64,000 bases of DNA from Rhynchopus euleeides (Eukaryota > Euglenozoa > Diplonemea > Diplonemida > Diplonemidae). How positions within the stretch are numbered: the stretch's first letter is position 1; each line of letters begins with the position of its first letter. Made by a program: the position numbers and the translations under genes. Under the pieces are notes generated by a model. It was given only the letters and a program-made list of their open reading frames with translations, made no database searches and was not told the DNA's origin. The DNA lies in assembly GCA_963210315.1 (NCBI GenBank), contig OY723298.1:372001-436000 (forward strand), read 5' to 3'. Shown here one piece after another: positions 20,011 to 33,791 of the stretch.

Positions 20011-20749
20011 TGGCCACACCCGGGCGACTCGGCATTTACTTTTCTCCGTGCGCCGTGGCTCTGGGATTCCCTGCCCCCACCTCCCTGCGAGTTGACAAAC
20101 TTATCGCGGCGGGAAGGCGGGGCTGGGGACCCTGATTATGTATCTCTGTCTCTGTATGTCTGACTCTCTGTGGCTCGCCCAGCGGGCGTGTCGCAAAGCA
20201 ACATACAACGGGTCGATTTGACAGATGTCACTTGCTAGCTCGACGTTCCCCTGGTGTGACGCACACAGGGCGCAGGGGACGCAACCTCCGAGGGCAGCGG
20301 CTTTCAGATTTGAACAGGCCACAGGGCTGGGTAATATTCGTTTTTTTGCGCGTCGCAATGTAACGCGCAATGCCTGACTGAGATACACCCACGCTGGGAG
20401 GGCACATTTGGTGCCGGAAGGCACTGCTTCTTTAAATGTTCCTCACATTTCAGAGACACACGTGACTCTTCTTATATTAGTGTGGACACACACCGAGCAC
20501 TCGCTCTTGATATGATCCCACTGCACACACGAATGATTTTCATTGGATAGCCTCCGTGGCACCTGTTAGGTGCTGGCCAGCAACCCACCCTAGCCCACAG
20601 GCTCACATCATGCACTCTGCGCTCCACACACGTACCCACCACCAGGGGTATTTGCCGTCAGTGGTGCGCCAGAGACCCCTTCTCAGGTCAGTAGTTTTAA
20701 AGCGCTGTTTCAGAGCCATCACTCATGCCTCTCCACCACACAGCTGTCA
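20011..20749. other. Unique intergenic region downstream of the giant gene
   Basis: It runs from the end of the partial module to the stop of the giant FN3-like gene. The 107-codon minus frame at 20101-20424 is Cys/Ala-rich without protein-like patterning. I see no RNA gene or repeat here. Confidence 0.5.
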
Positions 20750-23700
20750 CTATTGCGGCGGAGTCACACCCAGGCGTGGCGAGGTAGCCCCTGACACCGC
20801 AGACACGACAGACACCCCTTGTCCGCCAACCCCCGACCCACTCTGGGCGGCTGACGACCCCAGCGCACTGCCACCGCCACCTGCCCCACCACCACCACCA
20901 CCACCAGTCTTCGCAGCAGCATCACCCTCTGCAGGCGAGATCACCAGACCCACCTCTGCTGCCGGGGCCTGCCCGCCACCGCTGGGGTCGGGCCGAATCG
21001 AGAAACTGTCCTCCAGTATGTAGTGCTCCGGGAGGAATACCATAGGTTTGGGATCATCATACCCCTCTGAATCGGAGTCCCACTCCAACGGGATATTCCC
21101 ATCGCGCAGAGGGATCGGCTCCAGCAGCGGGTGCTCCTCGATCGCCGTGTCGATGTGGCTGAACGACCCCCTCTCAAACCGCTGGAACATCGGGTTCATC
21201 GGGAAGTTCACATCCACATCCACGAGGGAGGGCGTCGCGTCGGAACCCCCGTCCCAATCCGCGGGGATGCTGGGCGAGGCGACCCTGCTGCTCCCACCCC
21301 CCTGCGGGGAGAAGGCCCGCAGCCCACCCGGGGGGGCGGCGCCTATCCCATGCTTCGGCGGGGTGGGGGTCGCCCGGAGCAAGGGAGACCCCTCCGATCT
21401 CCCCTGCAAGCCTCCACCACCACCACCCCTACGCACCCTCCCAGAGCCCAGGTTGATGTCCAACCCAAGGGATGGCAGCGAGCCCCCCCTCGCAAGATCC
21501 GGATGACTTCTGTGGAATTGCTGCGGCACTCCGCTAGATGACCTCGCAGACCCTTGAGGTCTATGCGGTGCAAAGGGCACCACAGGCGGAGATCTCCCAG
21601 CCTGATGCGTATGGTGGTGCTGATGGCTGTGCTGCAGCAGCTCCGGAGGAATGGGCGTGCCAGGCCCCTTCGGAACCCCCCGGTAATTCCGCGAGCGCCC
21701 CCCGCGGGCCGCCCCTCTCCTCCGGAGCACGGAGCTTCTCCTGGGCGCCCCGACAACTGCTGGGGAGGTTGGGCCTGGCAAAGGCGTCATCCCGCTGGAC
21801 CCAGCACTGCTGGAAAAACATAGTGTGCTGCCTCCTGAAGGGGATGCGGCAGGCGCACCTCCAAGCTTCCGGAGGGCTCTCTTCTCAGCAACAAGCTGCT
21901 CCACCCGGGTGAGCTCCCTGCGGGGCTGAGGCAGGTCGATATAATCCTGCGCCGCCTCCTCCTCCAGGGCGGCGTACAACGCATCCATCGGGGTTACCGG
22001 CATCACCTCCCCCTCCCCTCCAACCGAGGGGGGCAGCGACAGCCCCCTGAGAAGCATGTCAGAGTACCCCAGGGGGGAGGACTCCGAATGGACCCCACTC
22101 AGGTAGAGAGAAGACAGCCCAGACTCGCTCACTGCGGAGGCTTCTAGGCCGGCTTGCCCAGGGGCGGTGGCGTGCAGCTCCCCCACTCCATCGAGCGCGG
22201 GGGCGGGGGGGGGAGCGGGGGCGGGGGTGGCTGTGGCTGCGGTGGGTATCTCCGGCTCCGCCTCCACATCGTCGGGGTGGCGCAACACGTCCTCCCTCTC
22301 ACAGAATGTGACGGATCGGCGGCGCTTCTGCTGCTGCGCGTGGCCCTCGCCCTGCCCTCCCCCCTCCGCACCCTCTGCCGGCGGGTCGTCAAACCCCACC
22401 TTCTGTGCCGACCTCTTGTGTGGCGTCTCCTCCCGAGGGTTTGAGGTCGACAGCGTGCTAAGGTATTGCTGCCTCTCCCTCTCGTAGACAACACCCTGTG
22501 CGCGCTTCCTCCTGTCCTCCTGTTCTCGGAGGCGGAGGTCCAGTTCCTCGCTGTCGGGGTCGTCGTCAAACAGGTCGGAGTCATCAGAGTACTCCATCAG
22601 AGGCAGGGGCGTGTAGGGGCGTGACACGCAGGACTTCAGATTCCCCGCCCCCGCGCTGCTCCCGACGTGCAGCTGCAGCTCGACGTGAGTCTCTGCCACC
22701 TGCTGCTCCTCGGCGGCGGCGGCGCGGTCCGCCCGGTCCTCACAGCTGACAGGGATTGGCACAACAGGCACCTGCAGAAGCGGGATGCGGGCACGCCCCC
22801 CCACCCCCCGCGCACCCTCCGTGCAAACCAGGTGGAACACCGTGGGCACCGGGGGGGGTATGGTGTCGCGGTGCAGGATGCAGGGGTAGGGGGTGTGCCA
22901 CTTGGTGCGCTGCACGGCGTCGGGCTCAGGGAGGACGCCCGGGCGCAGTGCGGAGAGAGAGACGAAGTTGGTGTCGTCGTAGCGCTCTTTGAACCCTTCC
23001 AGATCGAGGCCTGTTGGGGTAGGAGGGGGGGTGGGGTGGTGAGGTAGAAAAGAAGGGGTGGGTCTAGGGATAGCCTCCCTTCTCTCGATATGCAGTGTTG
23101 CTGGGAGTGTGGTTGGGGGGTGATAGGTGCGAAAATCTGTTTGTTTTAAAAAAGGGTTAACGTGTGGTTGGGGGGTGGGGTGGGGTGGGGTGGCGGAGCA
23201 GCACCAGGGGGCATACCAGGGGCGACAGAGGAGAACTCCGAAACCGCCTCGTCAAACGCGTATTTCTGAATCATCTCGGAACTCCCGCAGTCGGAGCGGT
23301 TGCGGTACTGCTTCCTCACCACCGTGTCGTACACCTCCTGGTACTGCTCGGGTGACTGATACATCCTCACAGGCACCGTGGGCGACACCGCCGTCACCGC
23401 CGTGCAGAACAGCAGAGGGGGGCAGGGCCGCCCCACGCCAAACGACGACTCCGTCCTCACCGCGACGCGGTAGGGGCTGTTTACCCTGAGGTCCTCCACA
23501 ACGCCGGTTGTCCCGCGAACCACCGCGGCGTCCTCCCAGGGGTCGAGCTGCGTCTTCTTCACCATGATGATATACCGCACTTGGTTGTGGGACCGCAGAG
23601 ACACCGACTCCACCCACGACAGCATGGCAGACCGGTGCGTCACATACAGCACGCGCAGCATCGTCGGTGCTTCTGGGGGCCTCTGCGATTTCCACGACAC

Positions 23701-26700
23701 CATGGCGGATCTCACCGACCCGCGAGGCGGCGGCCCGCCTTGCCGGGCATACTTTTCAAAATACTTTTCACACGCCACGCTGCGCGTCTGCAGTCGGAAG
23801 GCAAGGGATGCCACAGGCAGCCCTGGGGGCAGGGCTAGCCGGGCAAACTCACCCGTCACCACCCCGATGGGGAACCACTGCAGTATGGGGGAGGCGCCGT
23901 GGGACCCGGGGAGGCCTGCACACTCGACGACCGTCTCATAGCAGTGCGGCATGGCGTCCACCGCGTTGGCATGGAGGTAGTCAACGAGGTGTTGGGAGTC
24001 GAACTCCTCACGCCAGGAGGGGTCCCGCAGGAGCTGCTGCATCTCCGTGACAGACGGCGTGTTCATCGGGAGGGTGATCACCGAGGCGTCGTCCACATCC
24101 TCCTCCCCGGCGTCCTCCTCCCACACCAAATTGACGAGGGGTGCGGAGCGTCTCGCGGACTCGATGAAGGTGAGGTCCTCTCGGAGCGCGGTGCGCACCC
24201 CGCCCCCATCCTCCGGCAGATCCTCGCTGTCCGCACTGCCCCTCGACAGCGGCGAGGTGCAGGGGGCCTGGCACTCCCCGAAGGAGCTGATGGATCCGTC
24301 GCGCGACCCGTCTTCTTCGTCGTCATCCTCATCCTCTTCAGCCTCTTCGTCTTCCTCCTCTTCCCCATCGCCGTCGTCGCGGCGCCGCCGCCGCCGCTTT
24401 TTGCGGCGATGCTGACCCCTACCTCCGCCACGCTTCCCGGGACCCCAGCGGGAGCGGACCTTGCCAGCGGGAGTGAAGAGGCTGTCAACGATCTTCCGCC
24501 TCTTCTTCGGGCTGAGCCCCTTCAGAATCGGGTTCCGCATCGCGGTGGCACGCCTCGCCCGGAGGAGGCGGTGAGCAGCCGTGGTGGCGGGGGGTAGTGC
24601 CTCCTCGCGCTGCCTCTGCTGCCGCCTCCCCCGCCGCCGCATCGCGGCGGCGAGCTTCACCCTCAGCTTCGCAAGGGGGAGCTTCCCCCCTTTGCCCTCT
24701 CCGCCGCGCTGCCCCTTCCCGGCTTCCCCCTGCAGCCCAGGCGGCTCGGGGGTGCGGGGCGTGCCGTCGGGACCCACGCCCTCCACTACCGCAGCAGCAG
24801 CGTCACCACCGCCGTCGGGGCCACCCGGCTTCTTCTTCCCCTTCTTCCCTTTCTCATTCTTGGGATTCTGCTCGTCAGCCAGGCCGGCGTTTCCCCCGGG
24901 TGTGGTGCCTTGGTATGGAATGCCCTCCCCCAGCCTGGCATCAGATGCCCTCTTCGCGTGTGCAGGGACCCCCGTCTGCAGCGTATCGATTGCATACTGC
25001 CCGACGATGCCATCTGGGTTGAAGGGGGCGGTGCCCGCGTCATCCCCGTCATCTCCTGGCTCGGCCTCCTCCGCGGCGGCGTCCTCCTTCTGGTCGATCA
25101 GAACCCCGACGAGCTTTTTAATCCCGCCCCGCCATATGAGATCCATCGGGCCGCTCTTCCCCCCAGATGCATCTGGGGGTTTCTCCGGCGTGTCGCCCTC
25201 AGGCCCCTCCGGGGGGGCGTCCCCCTCTGCGGCTTCCCCATCGCCGCCCTCCTCGGCGGCGTCTTCCATTGCCTTGCTGAGGATGTCGTTTATCTTGTTG
25301 ACCACCTTGGGGCGGGACTGCCTCCCGGTGCTCTTTGAGGCGTCGTCCACCGCAGCCCATATGGTTCCCGCAGGGGCGTTCGCATCGCTGTAGATCGCGA
25401 TGACGTCGCTTTTGCTGCGCTTCTTCCTCCCCCCTCTCTCGAGCGAAACCAGCCCGTCGAAGCAGTAGGGTGCTGAGTTGCGGACCCACCAGAAAGCCAG
25501 GAAGTTTTTATTCAGCTCATACAGCACAGGGAGTGACGGGCGGGTTGGGACGGTCCGGGCGGAGAGTGCCTTGCTCCACGGGCCCCACACAGGCGGCTCT
25601 CCCGCGGTGGCTTTCATCATCAGATCCCTGACGTGCAGGATGTAGGTTGCGTCGGGATGGAGGGAGACTAAGCGGATGCGCGCCACTGCGGATGGGGCGA
25701 TCTCTAGGGGCGGGCTGAGGATGCCGTTGAGCTTGCACTGCACCTCTGTGGTGGTTCGGGTCTTCTCGAGGTGTTCGGGGAGAGGGGGCCGCGACACCTG
25801 CAGCAGGATCGAATCCTCCGCCACCGACACGATGCTGCACCGCACCGACCGCAGCGTTTCGAAATGCGCCGGCGCGCTCCACACCCCGTCCAGCCCGGAG
25901 GCTTCCACCCTCTTCCTCTGGGCGGCCTGCCTGTCCTGCATCTCCCGCTCTCTCATCATCAGGGCCAGGCTACCCTGGATCTGCCCTGCCCCAGACCCCG
26001 CCTCGTGAACCTCCTTGCTGGACGCTTTATTCTGAGGGATCCACGTGTTGCGACACCGCACCGCCGCGGTGTAGCGAGACCCCGGGATGAGCTTCTGCAC
26101 GAGATAGACCCAGACTCCGTCGGCCTCATCGTGGGATATCTGCTTCACATCTCGGAGCCCTTTGGGCAATGCACCTTCAGGCTCGCAGGCGTCTGTCTCG
26201 AAGATTCGGATGTCGGTGTTGAAGTCGATGTGTGTCCCGGCGACAACGTAGCAGTTTCGCATCTCCTGCTGAAGCTTGTTTATCGAATCGACAACCTCTT
26301 CGGTGTTTCCACCCGCAGCGGCGATTCTATCATGTTTCTGATCGAGCGTTTGCATATCGGCGGCACGCGATGCCTGCTGCGCGACGAGCTTGTCAAGCTG
26401 CTCCGACCTGCTCTGCCGCATAACCCTAACGAGCGAGAAACAGGCCCCAAGAGTCATCACCTTCACCCGCAGGAGGGGCAGGGTCAGGAAGGTCAGGGCA
26501 TAGGCAAACCCACACCCATTCCGCCTCTGGTGCTTCCCGGCGCTGGTGTTGGTGTAGATGTCGTAGGCCGTTGCGGGGTGCAGCCCCTTCAAGATCTTGC
26601 GCTCCACAGTGGAGGGGAGGGAGACGGTCAGCACTTCCACAGGGGCCTGCCCGTGCCGTGGGGCCAGCACGCTGAGGTCCTCCGGAGGGGCGCCGGGTGT

Positions 26701-29700
26701 GTTGGGTACCAGGCCCAGCTCCTTCAGGCTGGTGCGTCGGATGCGGAGCTCCGCGCTGCGAGCGCCGCACTTCGGGCGGTGGTACCACCATGTCGTGAGG
26801 AGGGTTCCCCCCGACCCGACGACGGTTGTCCCGACATGCGGCCTCACCACAACGGAAACCTCCGTGTCGTCCCACGCCAGCTCCACCGTGTGCTCCGAAA
26901 CGTGGGCGATGGTGAACTCCCTCGCTTGCAGGGTGGTAAACCCAGCCAGGGGCACCCAGGCATCCGCCGCCCTGCCGGTTCCGATGACATTCACCTGAAC
27001 TTCATATTTTGTGTTGCTGTTCAGCCTGTTGTAGAAGCTTCGGCGATCTCCCTCAGGGTCGAATATGCGCCAGCACACTGGTGTCGAAGTCTCCGATTTG
27101 ACAATCTGCACGATGTGAAATGTCCTGTCCGGCATGGCGAGCAGCTTGTCTGCATCGACGCGTTGGAAAGCCGAGCGGTGCCACTCGTGGGACTGCTGCC
27201 CGGCAGAGCTATCCAGAACATCCACCTCCTCTGACGGGGCTGCGACTGTGAATGTGACAGCGTTCTCCGCAATGAGGTGAACCGTCAGGCGTAGGTCGAG
27301 GAGTGTCTGCACCACGAGCTTCACCCACTTCCCGTGCCCCTGGTTGACAGTCGCCTGGCGGAGGCGGACGGTGTGGCGCGACAGCTTCGAGACAAGCCCT
27401 GTGATAAGGCGGTGGGTGACGCCCTCCCCTGCCGTCTCACTCCTGCCTTTCCGGGCCCCCTGACTCTCCGCAACAAGGTCATAGGAGTAGAGGAGCGAGT
27501 AGAGCCGTTTGAAGTAGGGGTTGCCGCTGGTGGAGGTGAGCATCTCATACATCCCGTCCTTGTCGTCGTGCTTCGACCATTTCGACCCGCTCGGCACAGG
27601 GATGGCGATCTTCGAGGATGTAGGGGCTGTCAGCTTCGTCACAATCTCCCACGACGTGTCTGTGGGGTGACCCTCGCTCTGGTCGTCCTCAGGCAGCCCG
27701 GACACGGCACCTCCGCATAGTGGCGGCGCGTCTGACACCCAGTCGTCGCCGATGCGGTGGTGGCGGAACCAGTGGACCAGCACAAACGTTGTGCCCGAGA
27801 AGTACTTCTGGATCTTCAGCGTGGTTTGGGTGCAGAAGAGGATATTTTCCGACCACTTCGTCCACCACTCCGCCTGCCCCCTGCGCAGCAACACCCTCCC
27901 CTGCAGGCGGTACGTCTGCCCCGCCTCCAGCGAGGCGAAGGTGAACGAGAGGTAGCTGTTGGGCTCCACCGTCACACTCGCAATCTCCTTCTCCTCATCC
28001 TCCAGGAAGGCACGGAGCTCTAAAGACACAACCCCTGAGTAGTTCAGGCGGTGTTCGTCGATCGACATGGTGCGGACGCGGTGCAGCACCTTCAGGAACT
28101 GCAGCTGGTCGAAATCCCGGGCGTCGTACAGCCCACGCCCCTCCAGCTTCGGGATGAGGGGGAATGCGCGCCCCGTGAGGGTTCGATCGCTGTTCTCTGG
28201 CAGCTCGTCGCTCTGGAGGAAGTAGCCTTGTGCGAAGTCTTCTCCGATTCGGGAGAGGACAAGCTCATACTTCGCGATGAAGATGAAGGGGCATATGGCT
28301 GACTTCGGATCGGGTGCCGACAGCATCTGCCCCGTGAGGACCTCCTCCGGCGTGGTTGCGCCGTAGAGGATGAAGGCGTTCATATAAACTGTATACCGAT
28401 CGTAACCCAACGCGACGTTGTATATCCCACGCCTCGCTTCGCGGGATGACAATTCAAACGTCTTCTTCAGCCTCGTGGAAACTGAGGTGAATGTGATGAT
28501 GCACTTCGCGCTGATGATCTTCCCTTTATTCTTCGTCGTCCTCGCCGCATCCCATTTGACTGTGATGTTTTCTGTCGTCGCATCCACCTCTATAGGCAGA
28601 CTGCTGTACAGAATATTCAGCGTATTCTGTGACCACATCCCCCACGAGCCTGAGGAGAGCGCCTGCCTGCAGCTTATTTCATACTGGTGGTGTGGCTTCA
28701 GGCTCTGCTTCAACAGGTTCCCGGAGCGGTAAGTCAGGATGTTCTCCATGTCGTCCATCCCCTCCCACCCGCAGTGCCCATCCTCGGTGTGGAGCCAGGT
28801 TGCCTTAGGGAAGCTCCGCGTCCTGACCTGGATGTTTCCCGAGAGAGATGGGTCGTGCGACACTTTGTAGGAAACCAGCCCCAGCTGAAACGCCTTCACC
28901 GAAAATGTTGGGGTTTTCAACGTCATAACCTCCAGCGGCTCGGCGAAGGGGCACCACGTGTGATCCCCCATACAGCATATTTTAAATTCATACGCCACAC
29001 CGGGAAGCAGCTCCGGGACAAGCCATGTGTTGAGCGACGTCGTAAACTCCACCTCCTGTGAATCGGACCCGGAGGCACCAACGACGATGGAAGGTATGAA
29101 CTCATCAGGCGACTCGGAGACCCCGTTGGTTTTCCCGACAGACCGGTAAACGAGTTTATAGTGAAACTCATTATCCTCATCCGCCTGCTGCAACGCGAGA
29201 GGATCGGAATTCACATCACTCCACGCAAGCTTGACATGCGTCTCCCCGACGTAAACAACAGCCAACATATCGCAGGCGTTGTAGGTCTCCCTCTCGTCGG
29301 AAATCTCGGAACTCGTCTGCCTGCAAGGATTCTCTGGGGCAAACGCATCAGATGACCCGTCCCTCAGGGGGGACGCAGGGTCGCCTGATCCAGCCTCAGA
29401 GTTTCGCTTGGCAGCGCTCCCCGCCGCAGAGGCGCTCTTCCTCGAAGGGGTTGCCGACACGCGTGTCCTGGAGGTGTGCCACCCGGTGCCCATCTTTGCC
29501 CCCGGGGAGAGCGCCGACCCGGGCGCCATCGACTTCTTCTTCCCCGCCCCGACGAACATCCGCTCCACGGAGGCGAGCGCCGCGATGCTCTTCGCAGCCT
29601 TGCGGAACCTCGGGGGGTTCTCCTTGCCCGCCCGGCCCGCATCGCCTGGGGTCACCGGGGTTCGGGGATCACCCCCCCCACCACCACCACCACCACCTCC

Positions 29701-32262
29701 TCCTCCACCGCCCCCCCCGAGACCCGGCTGGGAGGAGGCCCCACGCCGCGCCCCCTGCTGCGCACCCGGAGGGGGTTGCTGCTGAGGCGATGTTGCTGCG
29801 GATCCCAGGCTCCTCTCGCTGAGATTCTCCTCGTGGAATGGGTTCTCGTCGGCGGGGTCGATCTCGCGGAGCTCCTGCACCGGGATGTGGGTGTGATAGC
29901 GCTCCGCGAAGAGCCACTTTTCCCCCTGGCATGGGATCACCCCGGCATTCACGGTGCATTGGAAGGAGGGGACGGTGAAGATCACATTCCCCGTGTCGTG
30001 TGGGAGGACCATGAGGGAGTGCTGCACGATCCCCGCGGAGCGGAGGATCGACAAGTCCGTTTCGGTAAACTTCAGCCTCTTCGAGGTTGGAGGCTCCTCA
30101 CCGCCCTGCGAAGGACCTTCCGGCACACCCCCCTGGCACTGCATGAGGGCTGCAATCCCCTGGGTACTCCCCCCGGCGCCGGAACCCCTCGAGGCACCCC
30201 GCGCCGACTCCCCGGGGCCCGCCCCCCCGACTGAGGGGCTGTCGAGGAGAAGCTTGCGCAGCCGGGAGTCGAGCTGCCGCGGGACGGACCGGGGCGTCAC
30301 CTCCCCTTCGACGACATAGGTCACGACCAGCCACCTCGTGATCCCGGTGGGGGCATCGCACAGCTCGGGGAGCGGGATGCGGTTGTGGGGGTTGGCGCCG
30401 GCGCAGCTCCCCTCGGCAGCAGCAGCAGCACCGCACCTCCCGGGGATGGCTGGCCTGGCGGCGGAGGCATCCAATTGGATTGAATCACCCCCAGGGGCTC
30501 CGAAAGCGTCGAGGGTGATGACCCCGCTCCCCCAAGGGCCTCGGAGTGACGGCAGTGCCTCCGCCAGGGAAGAAGTGATGTGGGGTGCCGCGGCGCTCCC
30601 CCGGGGTGCGCTGTGAAGAGGCTTACGCAGTGCCGCGGGGGGTCCCCTGACGGAGCTGTCGGAGAAGACGCAGGATTGCTGCATCTCCTCGAGATGCCCC
30701 CATTGAAGTGTGGCTTTCGGGGGTGCGCCCGCAGCTGCGGCTGCATCATCCAGTGCCTGGGGTGACCCGTCCTGATCCCGGGCCCCCTGGAGGAACCAGC
30801 AGTTGACAGGTGGTTTTGTGCGGAATCTGATCGGTTCGCTCCATGTCTGGAAGACCCCAAAGGGTGACGTGCATCGGACCCTGAGGGTGTGAACCGTTCC
30901 AGCCGGGAGGTCCGACACAGTGCAGGTTGACCCGGTTGCGGTGCATTTCCGTATCGCAGGGTCGGGATCTGCCCTGTCTGTGGAGACCGCAACGTCAATC
31001 TTCATCCCATCACACTCAAAAGCCCCTGCCCTATACGGCGATTCCCCCTCCTCCAGCTGCTGCAGAAGCGCACCTCTCTCGAAAGGGCTGCACGCCCCAG
31101 ACCCCCTCTGCAAAGAGAAGGAAACAGCCGTGATGCCAACCCACAGTATCCGGTACACCTCCAGCCTACCCTGCGTGATGAAGGACACCTCCTCCCCCAA
31201 GGTGGGGAGCAGCACCCTGTAGAGGGTCAGCGGCTCCAACCCTTGGATAAGCCATGTCCTCCGGACAGCCTCCTTGTCGTGCTTTGCGATATCCTTTATT
31301 AGCATCACTCTCTTGTGTGTCTTTGGGAATCCGGATGAGTCAGGGAGAAGCAGCTGGCACGGTGCTCCCAGTCCCCATTGGCTCCCCTCGCAGAATCCTT
31401 CGTCCTCACCCCGGAGGCTGCACTCGGGGCTTTTCTCTGGGGAGAAGGGCGTGGGAGGCCTCTGGCGTGAAATGCCAGCACGGTAGCTCTTCAGCGTGAC
31501 TGACCCCAGGGTGGGCATCCTGCCGAGAGGGGAGGAGAACGCACCAACGGAGGCGGGGAAACGCAGCGTGCTGCCGCGGGGCAGCGCGCGTCGGGGGGAG
31601 GAGCTCTCCACCCCACCGCCACCTCCACCATCGCTCCCCACGCTGCTCGACGCCTCTGAGGCAAAGCCTGTCGAAGCGCTGACCCCCCCTGCCGTGCCAC
31701 GCCTCATGATCAACCCCCCGAAATCCTGCGACCACATCTCCTGCTGCTGCTGGGGAGCTTTGATGCCGAGCCCCAGCGGGAGGAGCGGGGTGAAATACGG
31801 AGGCGGATGCCGCCTGCGGGCCGCAGCGGTGAGGAGCGCCTCTAGGTTTCGCCGTGCGGGGTTGGAGGTCCCCTGCGGGGGTGCCGCCTCTGCCGCCTGG
31901 CGGAGGAGGGCCAGGTTGCGGGGGAGGGGGCGGGGGGGGGCGAACTCACGCTCCATAGGGACCTCCTGGAGGCGGCAGAGGGGGGGTCGGAGCTCAGCGC
32001 TGTTGTCATCGCACAGGTCTGCTATGAACACCATGCAGTAGCTGTCCCCCAGCTCTGCAACCCGATAAGGCGCGCCGAGCTGTTCCGCCCCCTGCCCCAG
32101 GATGCAGTGCCGCACCGGCTGTGTCTGCGGCAGGGGCGTGACGTCGATCCTCCGCGCAGCCCGGGCATGCCGGTACGCCTGTGCATCGAGTGCCTCTGCT
32201 GCGCCGAGCCTGGCATAGTAGACCTCTGTAGCAGAGGAGCTGCTGCTGCTGCATGTCTCCAT
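20750..32262 (-). CDS. Giant multi-FN3-like protein (~3,768 aa), two exons
   Basis: Exon 1 is 32262-23217 and exon 2 is 23010-20750, joined in phase 1 across a 206-bp intron; exon 2 is open upstream of its first possible start and continues the protein as GLDLEGFKERYDDTNF. No signal peptide is present, so it is probably intracellular. Much of residues 300-2350 is a series of beta-sandwich repeats of fibronectin-III type (V-x-L-x-W or L-x-W, Y-x-L/V, G-x-x-Y-x-x-R/Q-V), the clearest at about 2857-2950 (APTMLRVLYVTHRSAMLSW). Inserts are low-complexity: poly-Gly near residue 850, Gly/Pro/Asp-rich about 2250-2450, and a basic stretch then an acidic one near 2600-2650. Exon 2 is acidic then Ser/Gly/Pro-rich and disordered. 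A scaffold of flagellum or cortex is plausible but not shown. Confidence 0.8.
23011..23216 (-). other. Spliceosomal intron (206 bp, GTATGC donor)
   Basis: The donor reads GCCCCTG|GTATGC and the acceptor CCTACCCCAACAG|GCCTC on the coding strand. Splicing restores one frame between the 3,038-codon and 753-codon parts of the giant gene. The intron holds C-rich tracts and TGATAGG-like sequence. Confidence 0.8.
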
Positions 32263-32497
32263 GCATCAAAAGGCGAGAGGGGCCCAAGGATGGGTAGGGA
32301 GGGAATGGGGGTGCGGGATGTGGGTGTTGGTGTGTGCCCTGAGCAGTGGGGAGGTGTGGGGGGGGGGTGATAGGTAAGTACAAGGGGTGTGGGGGGGGGG
32401 GGGGGGGGGGGGTGGTGCAAAGAGGGAGAGAGAGAGACTGGCCGTAGGGTGTGGGGGGGGGGGGGGTGCGGGGGGGGGGGGGGGGGATGGGGATGGG
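32263..32497 (-). promoter_or_regulatory. 5' flank of the giant gene: poly-C tracts and shared ACTTACCTATCACCC motif
   Basis: On the coding strand this holds several C runs (12 to 22 C, around 32390-32485), CT repeats and the motif TTGTACTTACCTATCACCCC (about 32364-32383). The same motif occurs near 46102, upstream of the gene at 42046-44358. The tracts could be polypyrimidine signals for leader addition. No experiment is implied. Confidence 0.4.
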
Positions 32498-33791
32498 AAA
32501 TCCGCGTGGTGTGTGGTGGTGCTGTGATGCAAATAAAATCAAAATCAGATCAAATCAATCACCCTGGGGTGTGGGTGTGGGCGGGCGAGGGATATGAGAT
32601 GCGGTGTCGTGAAAACAAAAGAGGGGGTGGGGTGGGGTGGGGTGGGGGGCTGCGCTGCGATTTCATCTGCTTCCGTTGATTCCGTTGATTCCGTTGCGCC
32701 TATTTTCTTTTGTGTGGCGACGCCAGACCACCACACCACACCACACCACACCACACACAAGAACAAGGAGGGGCGTGGCAGTGGCACGGCCAGCCTGGCG
32801 GGACCCCGCGTGGCTGACGCCGGGATGGATGTACAAAGAAACATATCCTCATCATCCACCGGTCAAAGTCAAATGGTGCAACTGAGCTGGGCTGCTGTGC
32901 GCGGCATGTGACGCAGCACAGGGCACTCAGCGCTGCTTGAGAGGCGAGGGTGCAGGCAGAGCGGGGGGGGGCTCAGGCGCACACCTGTGCCGCCGAAGGA
33001 CAAATATAAATATAAAAGCAGCTGGCGGTATGGCCGTATGGATCGCCGCAGGCAGAACAGGGGCGGCAGCACTCGAACCGATGTGTGGTGGTGAGACGGT
33101 GAGGCGGCGCCGTAGCGAACAGAACAGACTGCCTGTGGGATGCAAGAAAACAAAAACGATACCCCACCCGGTACAGCCGCAGCAACAGGCGTGGGTGCAG
33201 CGTACCGTCGTAGTAGAGAAAAAGCAAGTCGGGTAAAGGGTGAGAAGGAGGGAGGGAGAGGGGAGAGGGGGAAGAAACAAACGAAAGGAAATGGAAATGG
33301 AACACAGCAGACCAGCAGACACATGCCGTCACTTAAAACGGGTATATAGAGAAGGGGGAACGCGCACACACCCTCGCCCTGTGATGAGGTGAGATGTGGC
33401 ACTGCAATGCGGCACTTCCTAGTGCCGCCTTCCACCTGTGGTTGCATTTAATCGGACCTGCTTACCTTGTGTCACATTTCCTCCTTCAAATGCAATGCAT
33501 GAGAGGTTACAAAACAAAAAACAGCGGAATATTGGTACCCCGCTCTCTGTGTGTCCAGCATGTCAGAATCGCCCCGGAGAACCAACCCGCCTCCCCATCC
33601 CGCAAAGTATGAGATTCAGCCGTGCCGTGCCGCACATGCTGCCCTGGGTCCCTGCCCCGGCTCGAGGCGTATCGAGCGAAGCAGGACACTTGGCGCACAC
33701 ACGCACAGCAGCAGCACCAGCAGCAGGGCCTGATTACCTTTTTCTTTTTTGTTCCCGTTCCCAGTGCACACAACTGGGATGACCTGCTGCC
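32498..33791 (-). repeat. Intergenic module, copy 3
   Basis: Full copy of the module between CAP/SCP copy 3 and the giant gene. It has the uninterrupted site AAGAAACATATCCTCATCAT and lacks the ~170-bp insertion of copy 1. The CAG repeat is interrupted by CAC. Its gene-side edge (CCGCGTGGTGTGTGG) is adjacent to the poly-C leader region of the giant gene. Confidence 0.85.

Noticed and set aside
20101..20424. 107-codon minus frame downstream of the giant gene
   Set aside because: Cys/Arg-rich with no helical or repeat pattern and no start context; treated as non-coding.
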